From positions 68,287,296 to 68,351,295 of the forward strand of contig CM053142.1 of NCBI GenBank assembly GCA_028571685.1: a DNA stretch of 64,000 nt, in the 5' to 3' direction. The first letter of the stretch is position 1. Each line of letters starts with the position of its first letter. Positions 1 to 12,800 of this stretch are shown here, in pieces. The notes beneath the pieces were generated by a model. That model saw only the letters and a list, made by a program, of their open reading frames with translations, did not search any database and was not told the origin of the DNA. The translations under genes and the position numbers were made by a program. Source of the DNA: Heterohyrax brucei. Its lineage: Eukaryota; Chordata; Mammalia; Hyracoidea; Procaviidae.

Positions 1-100
1 GGTCCTCCTTGGAAACTATAGGACAATTCTACTCTGTCCCTTAGGGTCACTATGAGTCAGAACTGACTAAATGGCAGTGAGTTTGGATTTGCTTTTTGAG
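1..100 (+). repeat. AfroSINE, right half
   Basis: The start of the window reads as the 3' half of the AfroSINE consensus in plus orientation (ctactctgtcccttagggtc, then atgagtcagaactgact). It is cut off by the window edge. Confidence 0.75.
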
Positions 101-149
101 TAGGTTGAAGGTCCAAATTCAGGGTGCAAGCTCTAGGGAAAGGCTTTCT

Positions 150-505
150 CTCTCTGTCAGCTCTGAAGGAGGGTCCCCTGCTCTAGGAGTTTCTTAGTGC
201 TGGAACCCCAAATCCAAAGGATGCATGTTCCTGCTTCTGCTTTTTTGGTGGTAAGAGGTCCCTGTGTCTTTCTGCCCAGTTTTCTCTTTTAAACCTTGAA
301 AGAGATTTAAGATACAACCTGTTTGTGTAGATTGAGTCCTGCCTCATTAATGTAACTGCCTCTAATCCTGCCTGATGAACATTACAGAGGTAGAATTTAC
401 AACACATAGGCAAATCACATCAAAATGGTGGACAGTCACACAACACTGGGAATCATGGCTTAGCTAAGTTGACAGATATTTTGGGGGAACATAATTCGAT
501 TCTGG
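150..505 (-). mobile_element. Degraded LTR-like element, minus orientation
   Basis: The segment reads backwards as the same kind of sequence seen forward at 5779-6296: the 'gattgagtcctgcctcattaa' type block and the 'aagttgacagatatttt' end are reverse complements of parts of that element. I infer an old LTR, possibly of the ERVL-MaLR type. The boundaries are approximate. Confidence 0.45.
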
Positions 506-554
506 TATTTGAAATACTAACAGAAAAGCATCCAGTATCACAACATGCAAGCCA

Positions 555-990
555 CCACAGCATGACAGATTGTTGTAACAAGTACCACAAGTGGGTGGCT
601 TAACAAAGAAAAGTTTATTCTGATACAGTCCGGTAGGCTAGAAGTCTGAATTCAGGGCATTGGCTCCATAGGAACACTTTCTGTCTCTGTCAACTCTGGA
701 GGAAGGTCCTTGTGATCCATCAGGTCTTCCCTTAGTCTGGGGGCATCTCAGTGCAGGAGCTTTATCTCCAAAGGATGTGCTCTGCCCCTAACACTGCTTT
801 CTTTGTGGTCTGAAGTCCTCTGTATCTCTCCTTGCTTCTTTCTTGTGTCCCAAGAGATTGCCTCGAGACACGGTACAATCTTGTAGATTGAGTCCTGCCT
901 CACCAACACAACTGAAGCCCATCCTCATTAATATGGAGGCAGACTTTACAACATATAATAAACACACAATACTAGGAATCATATATATTT
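555..990 (-). mobile_element. Second degraded LTR-like copy, minus orientation
   Basis: This shares the 'tagattgagtcctgcctca' block and the overall layout with 150-505 and lies directly after it. It is likely another copy of the same old family or a rearranged part of one element. It has no coding capacity. Confidence 0.4.
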
Positions 991-999
991 TTTAATATA

Positions 1000-1245
1000 T
1001 GTTGTACTTGAAGTGAAAGTTTACAATCCAAGTCAATTTGTTGTACAGAAACTTACACACGCTGATATATAACTCTTCCCACACCGTGACGGCACACGCC
1101 TTTCCACTCTATTAAATTTCTCATGTCTGCTTAACCAGTTCCTGTCCCCCTCTGCCCTCTCATCTTAGCTCTAGGCGGGAGCTGCCCAGTTAGTCTCATG
1201 TATCTACTTAAGCCAAGAAGCACATTCTTTGCCAACAATACTATG
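1000..1245 (-). mobile_element. L1 3' UTR fragment
   Basis: The layout (TTTAA-rich start, 'aagtgaaagtttacaatccaa', C-rich 'tgtccccctctgccctctca') is that of the elephant L1 3' UTR read on the minus strand. The copy is short and decayed. Confidence 0.55.
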
Positions 1246-1675
1246 TATTTTTGGAGGGACTCAGTTCAGTCTATGACAGATGGTATTGTATGTGTGTATC
1301 CTGAATGAGAATGATCCAAGAGAGGGAAACACTAGTTATGCAGGAGGAAGAAGGAACAACTGTTGGAGCAATACCCTTTATTTGGTAAGAGAATGCTTGT
1401 ATGATGTGGTACACAAAGGGAGAGATGGCTCTGTTGGTATGGACAACTTAAGAATCATAGAAAGCAGCATGTATAGGTGCAGTAAAAACGGAGCTAGGGA
1501 AAATTGGAAGTTCTCTTCTGTCTGCTTCTGTTTTGTCAGTGAAATAGGAAGCAGAGTCTATAATTGAAAATGATTTGGAAAAAGAAATTCTTGAAGTTAT
1601 AAGCAGAGAAGTGAATAGACCTGGAAATTTATAATAAGCTTACCAGGAAATACTAAGTGCTCACTTGAGGCTGTA

Positions 1676-1822
1676 CTGTAACAGTTGCCATCCAGTCGAT
1701 TCTGACTCATGGTCATAGGACAGAGTACAAGGGCACCACAGGGTTTCTCGGAAGCACCCGATGGATTTGGACTGCCAACCTTTTCGTTAGCTGCTGAGTG
1801 ACCCACTGCACCACCAAGGCTC
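1676..1822 (-). repeat. AfroSINE
   Basis: Reverse complement of the AfroSINE consensus: 'ccagtcgattctgactcatg' near the left end and 'gcaccaccaaggct' at the right end mark the body and the tRNA-related head. Confidence 0.85.
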
Positions 1823-1935
1823 TGTCTTGAGGTTAGTAGTCATGAACATAAAGTGAGAAGTCAGCATTGTTGTGTTTTTCTCAGGTACATAGAGTAAAGA
1901 CAGTTTTGGATTTAGCCCAAGTGAACCAGGAGAGT

Positions 1936-2090
1936 AAAACCAAACCATTGCCACTGAGTCGATTCCAACTCATAGCGACCATTTAGGACAGAGTAGAACT
2001 GCTGCATAGGGTTTTTAAGGAACACCAGCTAGATTTGAACTGCTGACTTTTCGCTTGGTAGCTGTAGCACTTATCCTACTAAGGGAGTAA
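1936..2090 (-). repeat. AfroSINE
   Basis: Nearly full-length minus-strand copy ('gagtcgattccaactcatag', 'ggacagagtagaactgc'). It is a tandem neighbour of the copy at 1676. Confidence 0.87.
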
Positions 2091-2154
2091 ATGTGTTAAT
2101 TAGTCAAAAGAATTAGATGTATCATGATGTCTAACAATAGGGGAATTGTAAGTT

Positions 2155-2300
2155 CATTAAGATATAGGCAGTCAATAGAATATTATGCAGCCATTAAAAA
2201 TTGTTTATGAAGACTTTATAATAAGATTGGAGAAATGATCGTAATAAAACTTAAAAAGCAGAATGGAAAAGTGTATGTGTGATATGAAGTCAACAATGGA
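2155..2300 (+). mobile_element. Old L1 3' ORF2 fragment
   Basis: 'agaatattatgcagccatta' followed by an A-rich decayed frame is the familiar C-terminal L1 ORF2 and 3' UTR signature. The copy is heavily diverged. Confidence 0.5.
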
Positions 2301-2359
2301 AAACCTATGTATGGCAGGCTGAAGAAAATTAACCAAATATTAGTAGTGTTTGTTCTTTC

Positions 2360-2462
2360 TCTTCATATTCCTTTATAAACCTATGAGGTTCTATTACTAC
2401 ACCCAATTTACAGAAGAGGAAAGTGAGACTTGGTAAGCTAAGTAACTTGGCCTAAAACCAGT
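2360..2462 (-). repeat. MIR fragment
   Basis: The core resembles reverse MIR ('cccaatttacagaagaggaa', 'aagtaacttgg'). It is truncated on the right by the SINE at 2463. Confidence 0.55.
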
Positions 2463-2690
2463 AAAGCAGTTGCTCTTATGTTGATTCTGACTGATGGTAT
2501 CCCCATGTGTGCCAGATTAGAACTGTGCTCCCTAGGATTTTCAGTGGCTGGTTTTTCAGAATTAAACTGCCAAGCCTTTCTTCTTAGGTACCTCTGGGTA
2601 GACATAAACCTTCAGTCTTTGGGTTGGCAGGCAAGCACCTTAACTGCTTGTTCCAACCAGGGACTTAAGTCAGAATGTAAACCTAAACCA
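2463..2690 (-). repeat. Long-variant AfroSINE
   Basis: This is a diverged, longer-than-usual copy (about 228 bp). The right part resembles the AfroSINE head ('ggcaagcaccttaactgctt'). It probably belongs to an older subfamily. Confidence 0.6.
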
Positions 2691-2934
2691 GTATGACTAG
2701 TGGGTAATGCTTTAGGGAAGTAAGAGTGATATGGAATGGATGGAGAGCTTCACTGGATATAATAAGAATAGGTAATTGGTAATCTTTGAGAGAATACATT
2801 TTAGATTGGTAGATCTCAGAAACAGAATTTGAGAAAGATTAGACAAAGTTTAAAAGGGAGATGATAGCAAAGTCAAAGGCATTAGGAATTGTGTTGATTT
2901 ATTTGTTTTAAAAAGAAGTAATGATAAAAAGGGG

Positions 2935-3396
2935 TGCATCCCTAGGTTGAGTCTCACTGGCAGCACAAGAATAAAAAGGGGTGCATCCTGAGATCTCTAC
3001 TAAAAGACTCAACTGATAGTCCAGTGGTTTCGGGGTTCCCCTGAGAACATGGCCCCCGGCCCTGCTGCTGCCCTTACCCATAAATTATAACAAAGGTCCA
3101 CTCTTTGGACAGGAATGGATTGGACTTGGCCATGCAGAGTGACCATATATTGGTTGCACTTTATGGTTCTATACATTTATAGGATGTCATCCTGCTGACC
3201 TCTGGCTGGAGGAAAGGGAGTGGATGGAGAGGAGGGGAAAGGAGACTGTTGGGAGGATGAGACATGTGTGGAGCAGAGAGGAATAGTGTGCTGTCACCAG
3301 ACAGGGAGAGCAGTGGAAGCTGCATATAGGTGGGCATGTAAATTTATACAGGAATGTACATTTTCACTCAATCATGTTAAATAAAAAGAAAAGAAG
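2935..3396 (+). mobile_element. 5'-truncated L1, 3' UTR only
   Basis: The copy matches, with few differences, the 3' end of the larger L1 at 39289-42035 (for example 'ttataacaaaggtccactct' and 'gctgcatataggtgggcatg') and ends in an A-rich tail. It contains only 3' UTR. Confidence 0.88.
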
Positions 3397-4206
3397 TAAT
3401 GAGCATGCTGGTTAGAAAAGAATTGTCCCTGAAAAAGAGAAAACCAAAGGTGTAGGTAGGTGAGAAGTCTTGGCAGTAGTGGAACAGATTAGCTTTAGAA
3501 GAGAAAACTTGAAACTGAAACAAAGAATAGGAAGATGTTGGCAGAGTCATTTGTTGACAGGCAGGATTAGTGAGGATCTCATTCTTTTTGATGAAGTTGA
3601 AAACAATCATCTACTAAGGAGAAAGTTAAGAAAATTAAAGTATAAAGAAAAGGGAGAATGTCTAGACTGGTCGCTATATGAGTAGGATGCTAGAAAGTCC
3701 ATAGGAATTGGAGGAAAAAAAGCTTGTTGAAAACCACAGGGAATGAAGTTATAATTGGACAGCAACTCTGTAATGAGTCAGTAATACAGGAGTACATACA
3801 TGAGTCAGGCTTTTACTTGCTAGGCAAACCAGCTTGGGCTTGCAGAAAAGAATGTGATGGAATTCTTTCCCTCCACAGCCACCAAGAGGGCTAGATATAA
3901 AACTTAGATCAAAAATTATCTGACCTCCACACTGCTTTGAAACCCTTGTAACTTGTAAGATTTAATTAGCCTCTTCTCTATCCTGAAGACAACACTGAAA
4001 AGAGCCTGCTGTTTTCAAAGTATAGACAGTAACAAATGAACCTAACTATGTTACAACATATGACATAATCACTGTAATGCAAATAAAGATCAAAAGAACT
4101 AATCTGCAGTATTAGCTTACTCAAATATTGTAAGCTAGTTAGTACACTTGTTTCTCTCAGGGTTGTGGGTTAACAGTTCTGAAACTGCTTCATGCATATA
4201 CTTGAA

Positions 4207-4349
4207 ACCCATTGCCATCTAGTCAGTTCTGACTCATAGTGACCCTATTGGACAGAGTAGAACAGCCACATAGGGTTTCTGAGGAGTGCCTGGTGAATTC
4301 GAACTGCTGACCTTTTGGTTAGCAGCCAAGCTCTTAATCAGGGTTTCTA
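4207..4349 (-). repeat. AfroSINE
   Basis: Minus-strand copy: 'gttctgactcatagtgaccc' through 'ccttttggttagcagccaag'. Confidence 0.87.
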
Positions 4350-5314
4350 TGTGCATACAAGGACTAAACAAATAGTATCTAAATATGTTACAAATAATGA
4401 GAGCTAAGTTTTTCATTATCTGAGATAGGAGTTAGAAATAACAAAAGGAGAGGTTTAGAATGAATCAGCCACTAGTATAAACTGGTGTTTTCAATGTATG
4501 TGCAGAGAAATAGAAACAGACATATAGCGGTGTGCTTGTGTTTATACTACTTCTGTCTACTAAGAAGGCCTAAAATCAGTGATAGCCCAATAGCAGTGAG
4601 CCTAACTAGTGCCTGTAGTTTGATTTCTAAGTATTCTTCTGTAAAAGGAACCAGAAGTTCGTTGAGAATGGCTGATTCCAGGGCTGGGATGGAAAAAGTG
4701 CAAGTAACGGTAATAGATTAAAACACACAGTAAAAGAAATATCTGTTATAAATAAATGAATAAATAAGTGGATGGGACAGCTCAACCTTACAGGAGATTT
4801 TCATTAGTAAATGTAGAAGGCGGGATAGAAAATCGGCATTTGGTAAACACCAGAATAAGAATTGTGGGAGGCAAGAAATCATTGATGTATGCTAAAATTA
4901 GTGTGCAAAAGTGATGGGAAAATGTGTTAATTAGGAGGAAATAAAAACTTGACAGAGGAGAACCTGGCAAAACACAACCTTAACCAAGTGATCAAAGTTA
5001 ACATCACTAGTAATAAGACACTGACATATTGAGAAGAACCCAACTCCCATCCTGTAGTAATCTTGGCAAAATGTACAACCTCAGTCTAATTATCAGAAAA
5101 CATTAGACAAGCCCATAAGCACAGATTGAGGGATATTCAGCAAAATAACTAGCCAATACTCTTCAAAAGTATAAAGAGCATGGAAGACAGAGACTGGGAA
5201 TTGGCTCAGATTAGAGTAGACATGACAACTAAATCCATTGTGGAATCCTGGGCCGGAAAAAGCACATAAAGAGGACATTTGGCAAAATTCAAATAATGTT
5301 TGTAGATTTGTCAT

Positions 5315-5490
5315 TGTTGCCAGCTGCCCTTAAGTTGGCCCCCAACTCATGGCAATCTCATACAATCGAAGAAAACACTGCTCAGTCCTGTGCCATCGTA
5401 GTGATTGATGGCAGACTGGACCACTGTGATCCATAGGGCTTGCATTAGCTGATTTCAGAAGTAGGTCTTATACTTCATGCATTTATACAT
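5315..5490 (-). repeat. Old AfroSINE-family element
   Basis: The segment fits the older long AfroSINE subfamily: a 'cccaactcatggcaatctca' block, then 'cactgctcagtcctgtgcca'. It abuts the old L1 end at 5475. Confidence 0.6.
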
Positions 5491-5709
5491 TTATAGCAGC
5501 TGCCCTACTGGTTTCTTTCTAGATGGGAGAGAACAGGGTGGAGAGGAGGGGACAGGTGCTTGTTAAGAGGATATTAGAAGTATAGAGTAAAAAGGAGGAA
5601 TGTGTTGTCATGGTGTGGGGAGACGAGATGGAGCTGCAGGTAGGCAAGCAGGCAAAATTGATTTGGATTGTATATTTTCACTTTAAATCACAATTTAAAA
5701 AAAAAAAAG
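5475..5709 (+). mobile_element. Old L1 3' end
   Basis: This is a diverged version of the L1 3' end at 2935-3396: 'ggtggagaggaggggacagg', then 'gtatattttcactttaaat' and an A12 tail. Confidence 0.65.
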
Positions 5710-5778
5710 TTGATCTCCCAACCTTCCTTCCTAGTCTTGTCATCATCCAGAACTTTTGCTGAAACTTGTTCAGCATCT

Positions 5779-6296
5779 GTTTCAGATGGAATTGTATCCC
5801 ACTAAAACATGTCAACTTAGCTAGGCCCTGATTCCTAGTATTGTGTAGTTGCCCATTATTTTGTGATTTTATGTAATTATTTTGTGTGCTATAATTTCTA
5901 CCTCTATTACATAGTGAGGCAGGATTAAAGGTAGTTATATTAATGAGGCAGTGCATGCACAGTCTACAGGATTAGGTTGTATCTTGAGTAACTCTCTTGA
6001 GATATAAAAGAGAGAAGTGAGCAGAGAGGAGAAGGAATTCTTACCACCAAGAAAGAAGAGTCAGGAGTGGAGGACATCTTTTGGACCTGGGGTCCCTGCA
6101 CAGAGAAACTCGTATAACCAGCAAAAAGATTGATATGAGGACCTTCCTGCAGACCTGACAGAAAGAAAGCCTTCCCCTAAAGCTGGCACCCTAGATTCAG
6201 ATTTTCAGCCTCTTAAACTGTGAAAGAATAAATTTCTGCTTGTTAAAGCCATCCATTTGTGGTATTTCTGTTATAGCAGGACTAGATAACTAAGAC
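5779..6296 (+). mobile_element. LTR element, plus orientation
   Basis: A roughly 0.5-kb element has an AATAAA (agaataaatttctgcttg, near 6226) placed before a 'gataactaagaca' end, the organisation of a solo LTR. Short direct and inverted similarity to 150-990 suggests one family with copies in both orientations. There is no internal retroviral sequence. Confidence 0.55.
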
Positions 6297-6889
6297 AGTA
6301 TCACAGCAACATGCAAGTTTCCACTGGCAGGTAATGGCTCTGTATGATGTGCATTAACTGGGAATCAAACCAGGGTTCTCGCACAAGGAAAGTGAGACTC
6401 TGTCATGGAATTAGTTAATGTTAGTTTTTTGTTTAGAACAGATCCTTATACCATGGTTATATATAAGCTGTTAACATTATCCACAAGAAGAGTATAAAAA
6501 TTCAGTACTATATATATCCAACTTTTTTGTAATTATAAAATAAAAAGTTAAAAAAAATAAAGATCCTAGGTTTGGATTCACTACTAACTAGTGTAACTCA
6601 CATACACATAACCGTATGGAGGTTTGATTTCTTTTCCCATGAAATAGATGTAACAATATCTGTTCCATCTAGCTCAGATATATGATGAAGCTCACATGAG
6701 ACTTGGCTAATTCTAAGACATGACACAAATGCAAGATATCATTGTGTTTATAACAAGGAATATTGAATTACACTGGTTGTCTTTTGTGATTCTGCGGATA
6801 AAACCAGTTAACCTGATTTTCTGTCATAGATAAAATTTACTGAAAAGGGTTCTCCCTTCTGTATTAATCTGTTTCTTGCATCTTTATAG
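6297..6889. other. Intronic sequence with no recognisable feature
   Basis: AT-rich NCAPD2 intron leading to the first exon in the window. I see only the pyrimidine tract and acceptor (tctttatag, ending at 6889). Confidence 0.6.
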
Positions 6890-9800
6890 CATTTCAGGCT
6901 GCCTTCCGAGCCCAGGGGCCCCTGGCTATGCTGGAGCACTTTGATACCATCTACAGCATTTTACAGTAAGTAAACTATCCAGCTGGTACTTTAAAAGGAC
7001 CAAGTGACTTTTTCCTAATTTTGTGTGTTAGTACTGAAATTTCAAATTATGGATTCACTTATAAATGGTTCTTAGTGCTGATATCTCCATTGATAACCAT
7101 TTATCAAAGCTTGCCACCATATTGATTCAGCTGAGCAATTTCATGTGTGTTTTTAAGTGTTAGTGTGCTTGAGTTAAACCTGTTAGAATGGGCTCTGCAG
7201 TATCCTGTCTTACCCCTTGACTTTCTTTCCCTCGTAGTCACTTTCGAAGTATAGATCCTGGCCTCAAGGAAGATACTCTGGAATTCCTGATGAAAGGTGT
7301 TTTATTGTTTATGGGTCATGGATATTGGATGGAAGGCGGGTTTTGGTTGTTGCTTGTTTTTTACTGTTTCCTATATTTTATCAGCCACATGATGATATCA
7401 AGGCTGTTGTGATTCACTTGGTTTCGCTAAGTCCAGGGACCTATGACTTTCTATTAAGGTCTGTAATCTTGGTAGGCGATACAGAGTTGTGTGCGTCCGC
7501 TGTAAGGGCAGACCAACAGGCAGTTTGTCCTACTTTTGAATTACCTCTTTAGCAGGGGTGATTTTCCATTTGCCAGAGAGAAACTTTGGTAACTGGAAGG
7601 GGAGAGTAGGGACAGGGTGTGTTCACGGTTCCAGGGTCACGGGTCCCAGAAGACTTAGCTTGTATTGTGACCAATGAGAGATGAAACACAGATCTTTGGT
7701 AATCTGATGGCTGCAAATGCTGGATATTTTAAGGTTGGGGTATTTGGAAAAAGTGAATGAAAACTGATTCCCAGGTTCTGCCCCTCACAGTGGTATCCCG
7801 CCATTCCCAGGAACTTCCAGCTATCCTGGATGATGCAACTTCAAGTGTGTCCAATAGAAGCGCCCACCTAAACGCCCTCAAAATGAACTGCTATGCTCTG
7901 ATCCGCCTCTTGGAATCCTTCGAGACCATGACCAGCCAGACAAGCCTCACAGATCTGGACCTTGGTGGGAAGGTAATTTGGGGTTCCTGGCTCATTTGAC
8001 TTGGGCTGTGATATAGTAAGGGAATTGCTGGGAAAGAAGGGAATCCAAGGATCTGAGAGCCCTCTCTCCTCATTTCAGGTTTATGAGAAAATACTCAAAA
8101 CCATCACAATGTATCCTTCCCTGATTAGCAGCTCCTCTGTATTTTGAAACTTGTAGTACCTCTTCTTCTATATGACCTTCTGTCTTATCCTGATCCCGGA
8201 TAGTTTGAGCACTCAGACTAGCACATCTTGGCCCTAAGTGTTTCCTTATTTTTTTTCTAAATGTATGCATGATCCTTTCCAGGGTAAGAAAAACCGGGCC
8301 AAGGCAGCCCATGGCTTTGACTGGGAAGAAGAGAGGCAACCAGTTCTTCAGCTATTAACACAGCTGCTCCAGTTGGACATCCGTCACCTCTGGAATCACT
8401 CAATAATTGAAGAGGAATTTATCAGGTGGGTAATTAAAATGGCTGCCTATAATATTGAGCTACGAGGAATGAGGGTTTTATTGCTAGAATAACCCAAACC
8501 ATACCCAGTGCTGTCAAGTCACTTCTGACTCATAGTGGCCCTATAGGACGGAGGAGAACTGCTCTATACTGTTTCCAGGGAGCAGCTGGTGGATCTGCAC
8601 TGCTGACATTTTGGTTAGCAGCCATTGCTCTTAACCACTATGCTACTAGGGTTTGCTTGTTGCTGATAGCCCCTTTAAATATTTCATTTCATGCCTCACC
8701 TCTGTGTATAATATATATACATATGGCCATAGCACAGACTTGTTAGAAAGTAGATAATAGAATGTTGGAAACTGCTGTGAATGTCTCATATATAATGCCC
8801 ATTTATCTATTAATAAGTTTACTTAGACTCCTTCTAGGTTTATGGCAGGTACCAATACATGCACTAGAAATTGTAGTATTTGCCCTCTTGGAGTTTATAC
8901 AATAAAGCCAAAGCCAAGTACCGTCAAAGGAAGACAGTTTTTAAAATAAATAAAATATGCAGAATATTTTGTGGTGTATTACTCTGGAGAAAAATAAAAT
9001 GGGTAGGAAGATGAAGGAGGGTCACAATTTTAAATGAGCTGTTCTGGCAAGACCCTTTGAGATGGTGACATTTGAGCAAAGACTGAGAAGAGATGAATGA
9101 GAGCTATGAGAATATCTGGAGGAAGAATATTCTAGGGGAGATCACAAACAAGTGCACACAGTGTCTGAGGAGGCAGAGTGTCTAGTGTGCATGAGCAATG
9201 ACAGTGAAGCCAGAAAAAGAGCAGCTGGATAAGGGCAAGAGGTACAGACCATGAGCTCAGGCAGTAGTGGGGAGCGAAAGTGCAGAGCCTCGTGGACCTT
9301 CACAGTGACTTTAGCATTTCCTTAGAGATGAGGCCCCCCAGAAGGTTCTCAGCGAGCGGTAAGGTATTCTGAATTGCCCTATAGTAAGATCATCCCAGCT
9401 AATATGTTGAAATAGACTGTGGTGGGAAAGGGGAGAAGCCGGTAACCAATTAAGAGGGTGTTGAAATTACTCAGGCAAAAGATGGAGTAGCAATGGAGAT
9501 AGGGTGATGTGGCTGAATTCCATCCTTGTTTTTTTAATGATTGAATGAAAATGTACATTCCCATATAAATTCGCATGCTCACCTATATGCAGCTTCCATT
9601 GCTCTCCCTGCATGGTGACAGCACACTCTTCCTCTCTGCTCCTACATGTCCTATCCTCCCAACAGTCTCCTGTCTTCTCCTCTCCACTCATTCCCCTTCT
9701 TCCAGTATAAGGTCAACAGGATGATATCCTATAGATGCCTAGAACCATAAAGTGCCCACAAAATACGGTCACTCTGTGTTGCCAAGTCCAATCTATTGCT

Positions 9801-12800
9801 GTCTGAAAAGTTGACCTTCAATATGATTTATGGACTGGGGTAGCATCAGGGCCAGAGGCTACGCTCCCAGGGGAACCCCAAAGCCTGTGGACCATCAATT
9901 GTGGTCTTTTAGTGGAAATCTCAGAGTGCACCCCTATTTATTCTTGTGTTGCCAGTGAGACTCAATTTTGTGAGCTCCATCGTGGCTATCACTGGTGGTG
10001 GCTGGGCACCATCTTGTTTTTCTGGTCACAAGTCGATGTAGACACCCACTCACATGGGTCTCTCTGTGTACTGGATTCTCTTTCCCCCATGTCATTATGG
10101 ACCTCGGTGATCATCTGTTCCTGCTAAGTTGGGACCATCTGCTGTACCCTCAGGTGGAAGCTTGGCAGCTTTTAAGACCCCAGATGCCACTCACCAATGT
10201 AGGGTGCAGAGAGTCCTCATTCGCAAAACGCTAGTTGTGCCAATTGGCCTCGATTTCACCTGAGAGCACGGTCCCAGGCCCCCCACCCCAGCTGCTCTGT
10301 CCTTGCAATATCGGGTTAAGATGGGAGGAGTACACAAGTTGTTGAAGTCCAGTTAATATTGATCTTCTTACTAATGTGTGCTGTTATCGATTTCACCCAA
10401 CCAAATTTCTAACAACTATCTAATCTAAACCCTCCCTTCGCGCCCTCCCGTCGTCCCCACCCTTGCAGCCATCAAAGTCTTTTCTATACATAAGTCTGTT
10501 TTTGAGATCTTATCATAGGGGTCTCATACAATATTTGTCCTTCCGTCACTGACTGCTTTCACTAAACATAATGTCCTCCAGTTGAAACCAGGTTAAGAGA
10601 TGTTTCCTGCTATCATCGTTGTTCTTTATCATTGCATAGTGTTCCATTGAGTATGTATACCATAATTTACCTATCCCTTCTTCTGTTGTTGGGCATCTGG
10701 GCTGATTCCATCTTTTTGCTATTGTGGACTTGCTGTGATGAACATTCATGTGCACGTGTCAGTTGGTATAAATGGCCTTGATTTTGTGGGATATATTCCA
10801 AGCAGTCAAATTACTAGGTCAAATGGTATATCTACATCCATTATTTTAAGGTAGCGCAAGACTGCTTTCCAAAGAGGTTGCACCATTTTGCAATCCCACC
10901 AACAGTGTAGGAGAGTTCCAATCTCTCCACAGCCTCCCCAGCATTTAGTGTTTTGCTTTTTTTGGATCATGGCCAACCTTGTTGGGATACGATGATATCT
11001 CATTGTTGTTTTGATTTGAATTTCTTTAATAGATAATGATCGTGAGCTTGTCCACATGTGTTTTTTGGCTGCCTGGATCTCCTCTTTAGAGAAGTGTCTG
11101 TCCATCTCCTTTGCCCATCTCTTAATTGGATGATTTATCTTTTTCTTATTGATATTTTGTAGTATCTTATAGATTATGGAGATCGGGTGTCAGTCTGACA
11201 TAGAGTTGCCAAATATTTTTTCCTATTCTGTAGGTGGCCTTTTAATTCTATTCATAAAGTCTTTGGATGAGCAAAAGTGATTGATTCTTAGTAGTTCCCA
11301 TTTATCTATTTTCTCTTCTGTTGTTTGTGGTTTGTTTGACAGATCTTGAAGTCTGTCTACATCGTGTATTAAACCTTCCATTGTTGTTTCCCATCCTTGT
11401 TTTTGTAGGTAGAACTTACAGTATTACTGGCTGGTTGGGTGTGAGGTATGGGGGAGAGTGGACAACTGAGAGGGAATAAGAATGAGACTTGTGAGGATGA
11501 CTTCCCCAGAGTTTTGGCCTGAGCATCTGGAAGAATAGAGTTGCAAGTAACCAAGATATGGGGAGGCTGTGGGGAAAGATCGCAAGTTCTGTTTTGGAAG
11601 TAGAAAGTCTGAGATGCTTATTAGACATCTAAGAATAGATGGCAGTGTCAACCATTGCATGCACAAATCTGGAAGTCAGGAGAGAGGTCTGAGCTAGAGA
11701 TACACATTTGAGAATACAGTGGTATTTATAAATGGTATATAGAGCCATGAAACAGAATGAGATCTTGAAATCAGCACATATAGCTAAAACAGCAGAAATC
11801 CAAGAATTACACCCTTGGGCACTCCAGCATTCAGGGGATGGAGGAACCAGCCAAAGAAACTTAGAGGGAGTCTGGTATCCTGGAAGCCATGTAAGCATGC
11901 ATTTCCAGAAGAAACTGTCAACTGTGTCTAATACAGCTGAAAAGTTTAAAAGAGAATGGATGGGCCATTATGTTTACCAGCAAAAAGTAATTGGTGACTT
12001 TGTCCTCTTTTATTATGTATTTAGGTACTGTGAGACCATCATAACTCGTTGAAAATTGGTAATCCTAGAAGAAGTAACTATTTAGAGTCAACAGAACAAA
12101 ACAGCTTGGTACAGAAGGTGGTAGATAGAATGAGAAAAACTAGAAGACCTTGTTAGAGCAGTAGGAATAAAATATTAACAAGGCAGGACCCTGATAGGTT
12201 TGGGTCTAGACAGCTGATTCCATCTTCTGGCTCTCTTCCTTCAGTTTGGTTACTGGCTGCTGCTACCGCCTGTTGGAGAATCCTACCATTAGTCACCAGA
12301 AGAACCGCCCCACCCGGGAAGCCATAACACATCTGCTGGGTGTGGCCTTAGTGCGTTACAATCACACGCTCAGTAAGTTACCCCGTTGTTTCCCCCAACC
12401 CTTCTCATGTTGCCTGTAATTTCTCATGGTCAGTACTTCAACAGGTGCCACTGTGAAGATTATCCAGATGCTGCAGCACTTTGAACACCTAGCACCTGTA
12501 TTGGTGACAGCTGTGAGTCTTTGGGCAACTGATTATGGAATGAAGAGCATAGTGGGAGAGATTGTAAGGTGATTCTTCTAGCTCAGAGTTTCTAATGCTT
12601 ACCTCCTGGGGGAGAAGACCAAGATTGGAAATGTATTCTTCTGTGCAACATTAGATCCTTTTAGATATTAGATCCTAGTCTTACCTTCCCATACTGGGAA
12701 CTGAGTAACTGAGTTATTTTGCTATGGCTGTGTTTTCTTCCCTGTGTAGGGAGATTGGACAGAAGTGCCCCCAGGAGCTGAGTCGGGACCCTTCAGGAGC

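Noticed and set aside
1..6889. Search for the first NCAPD2 coding exon (residues 1-42)
   Set aside because: No segment encodes the conserved N terminus. It must lie left of the window.
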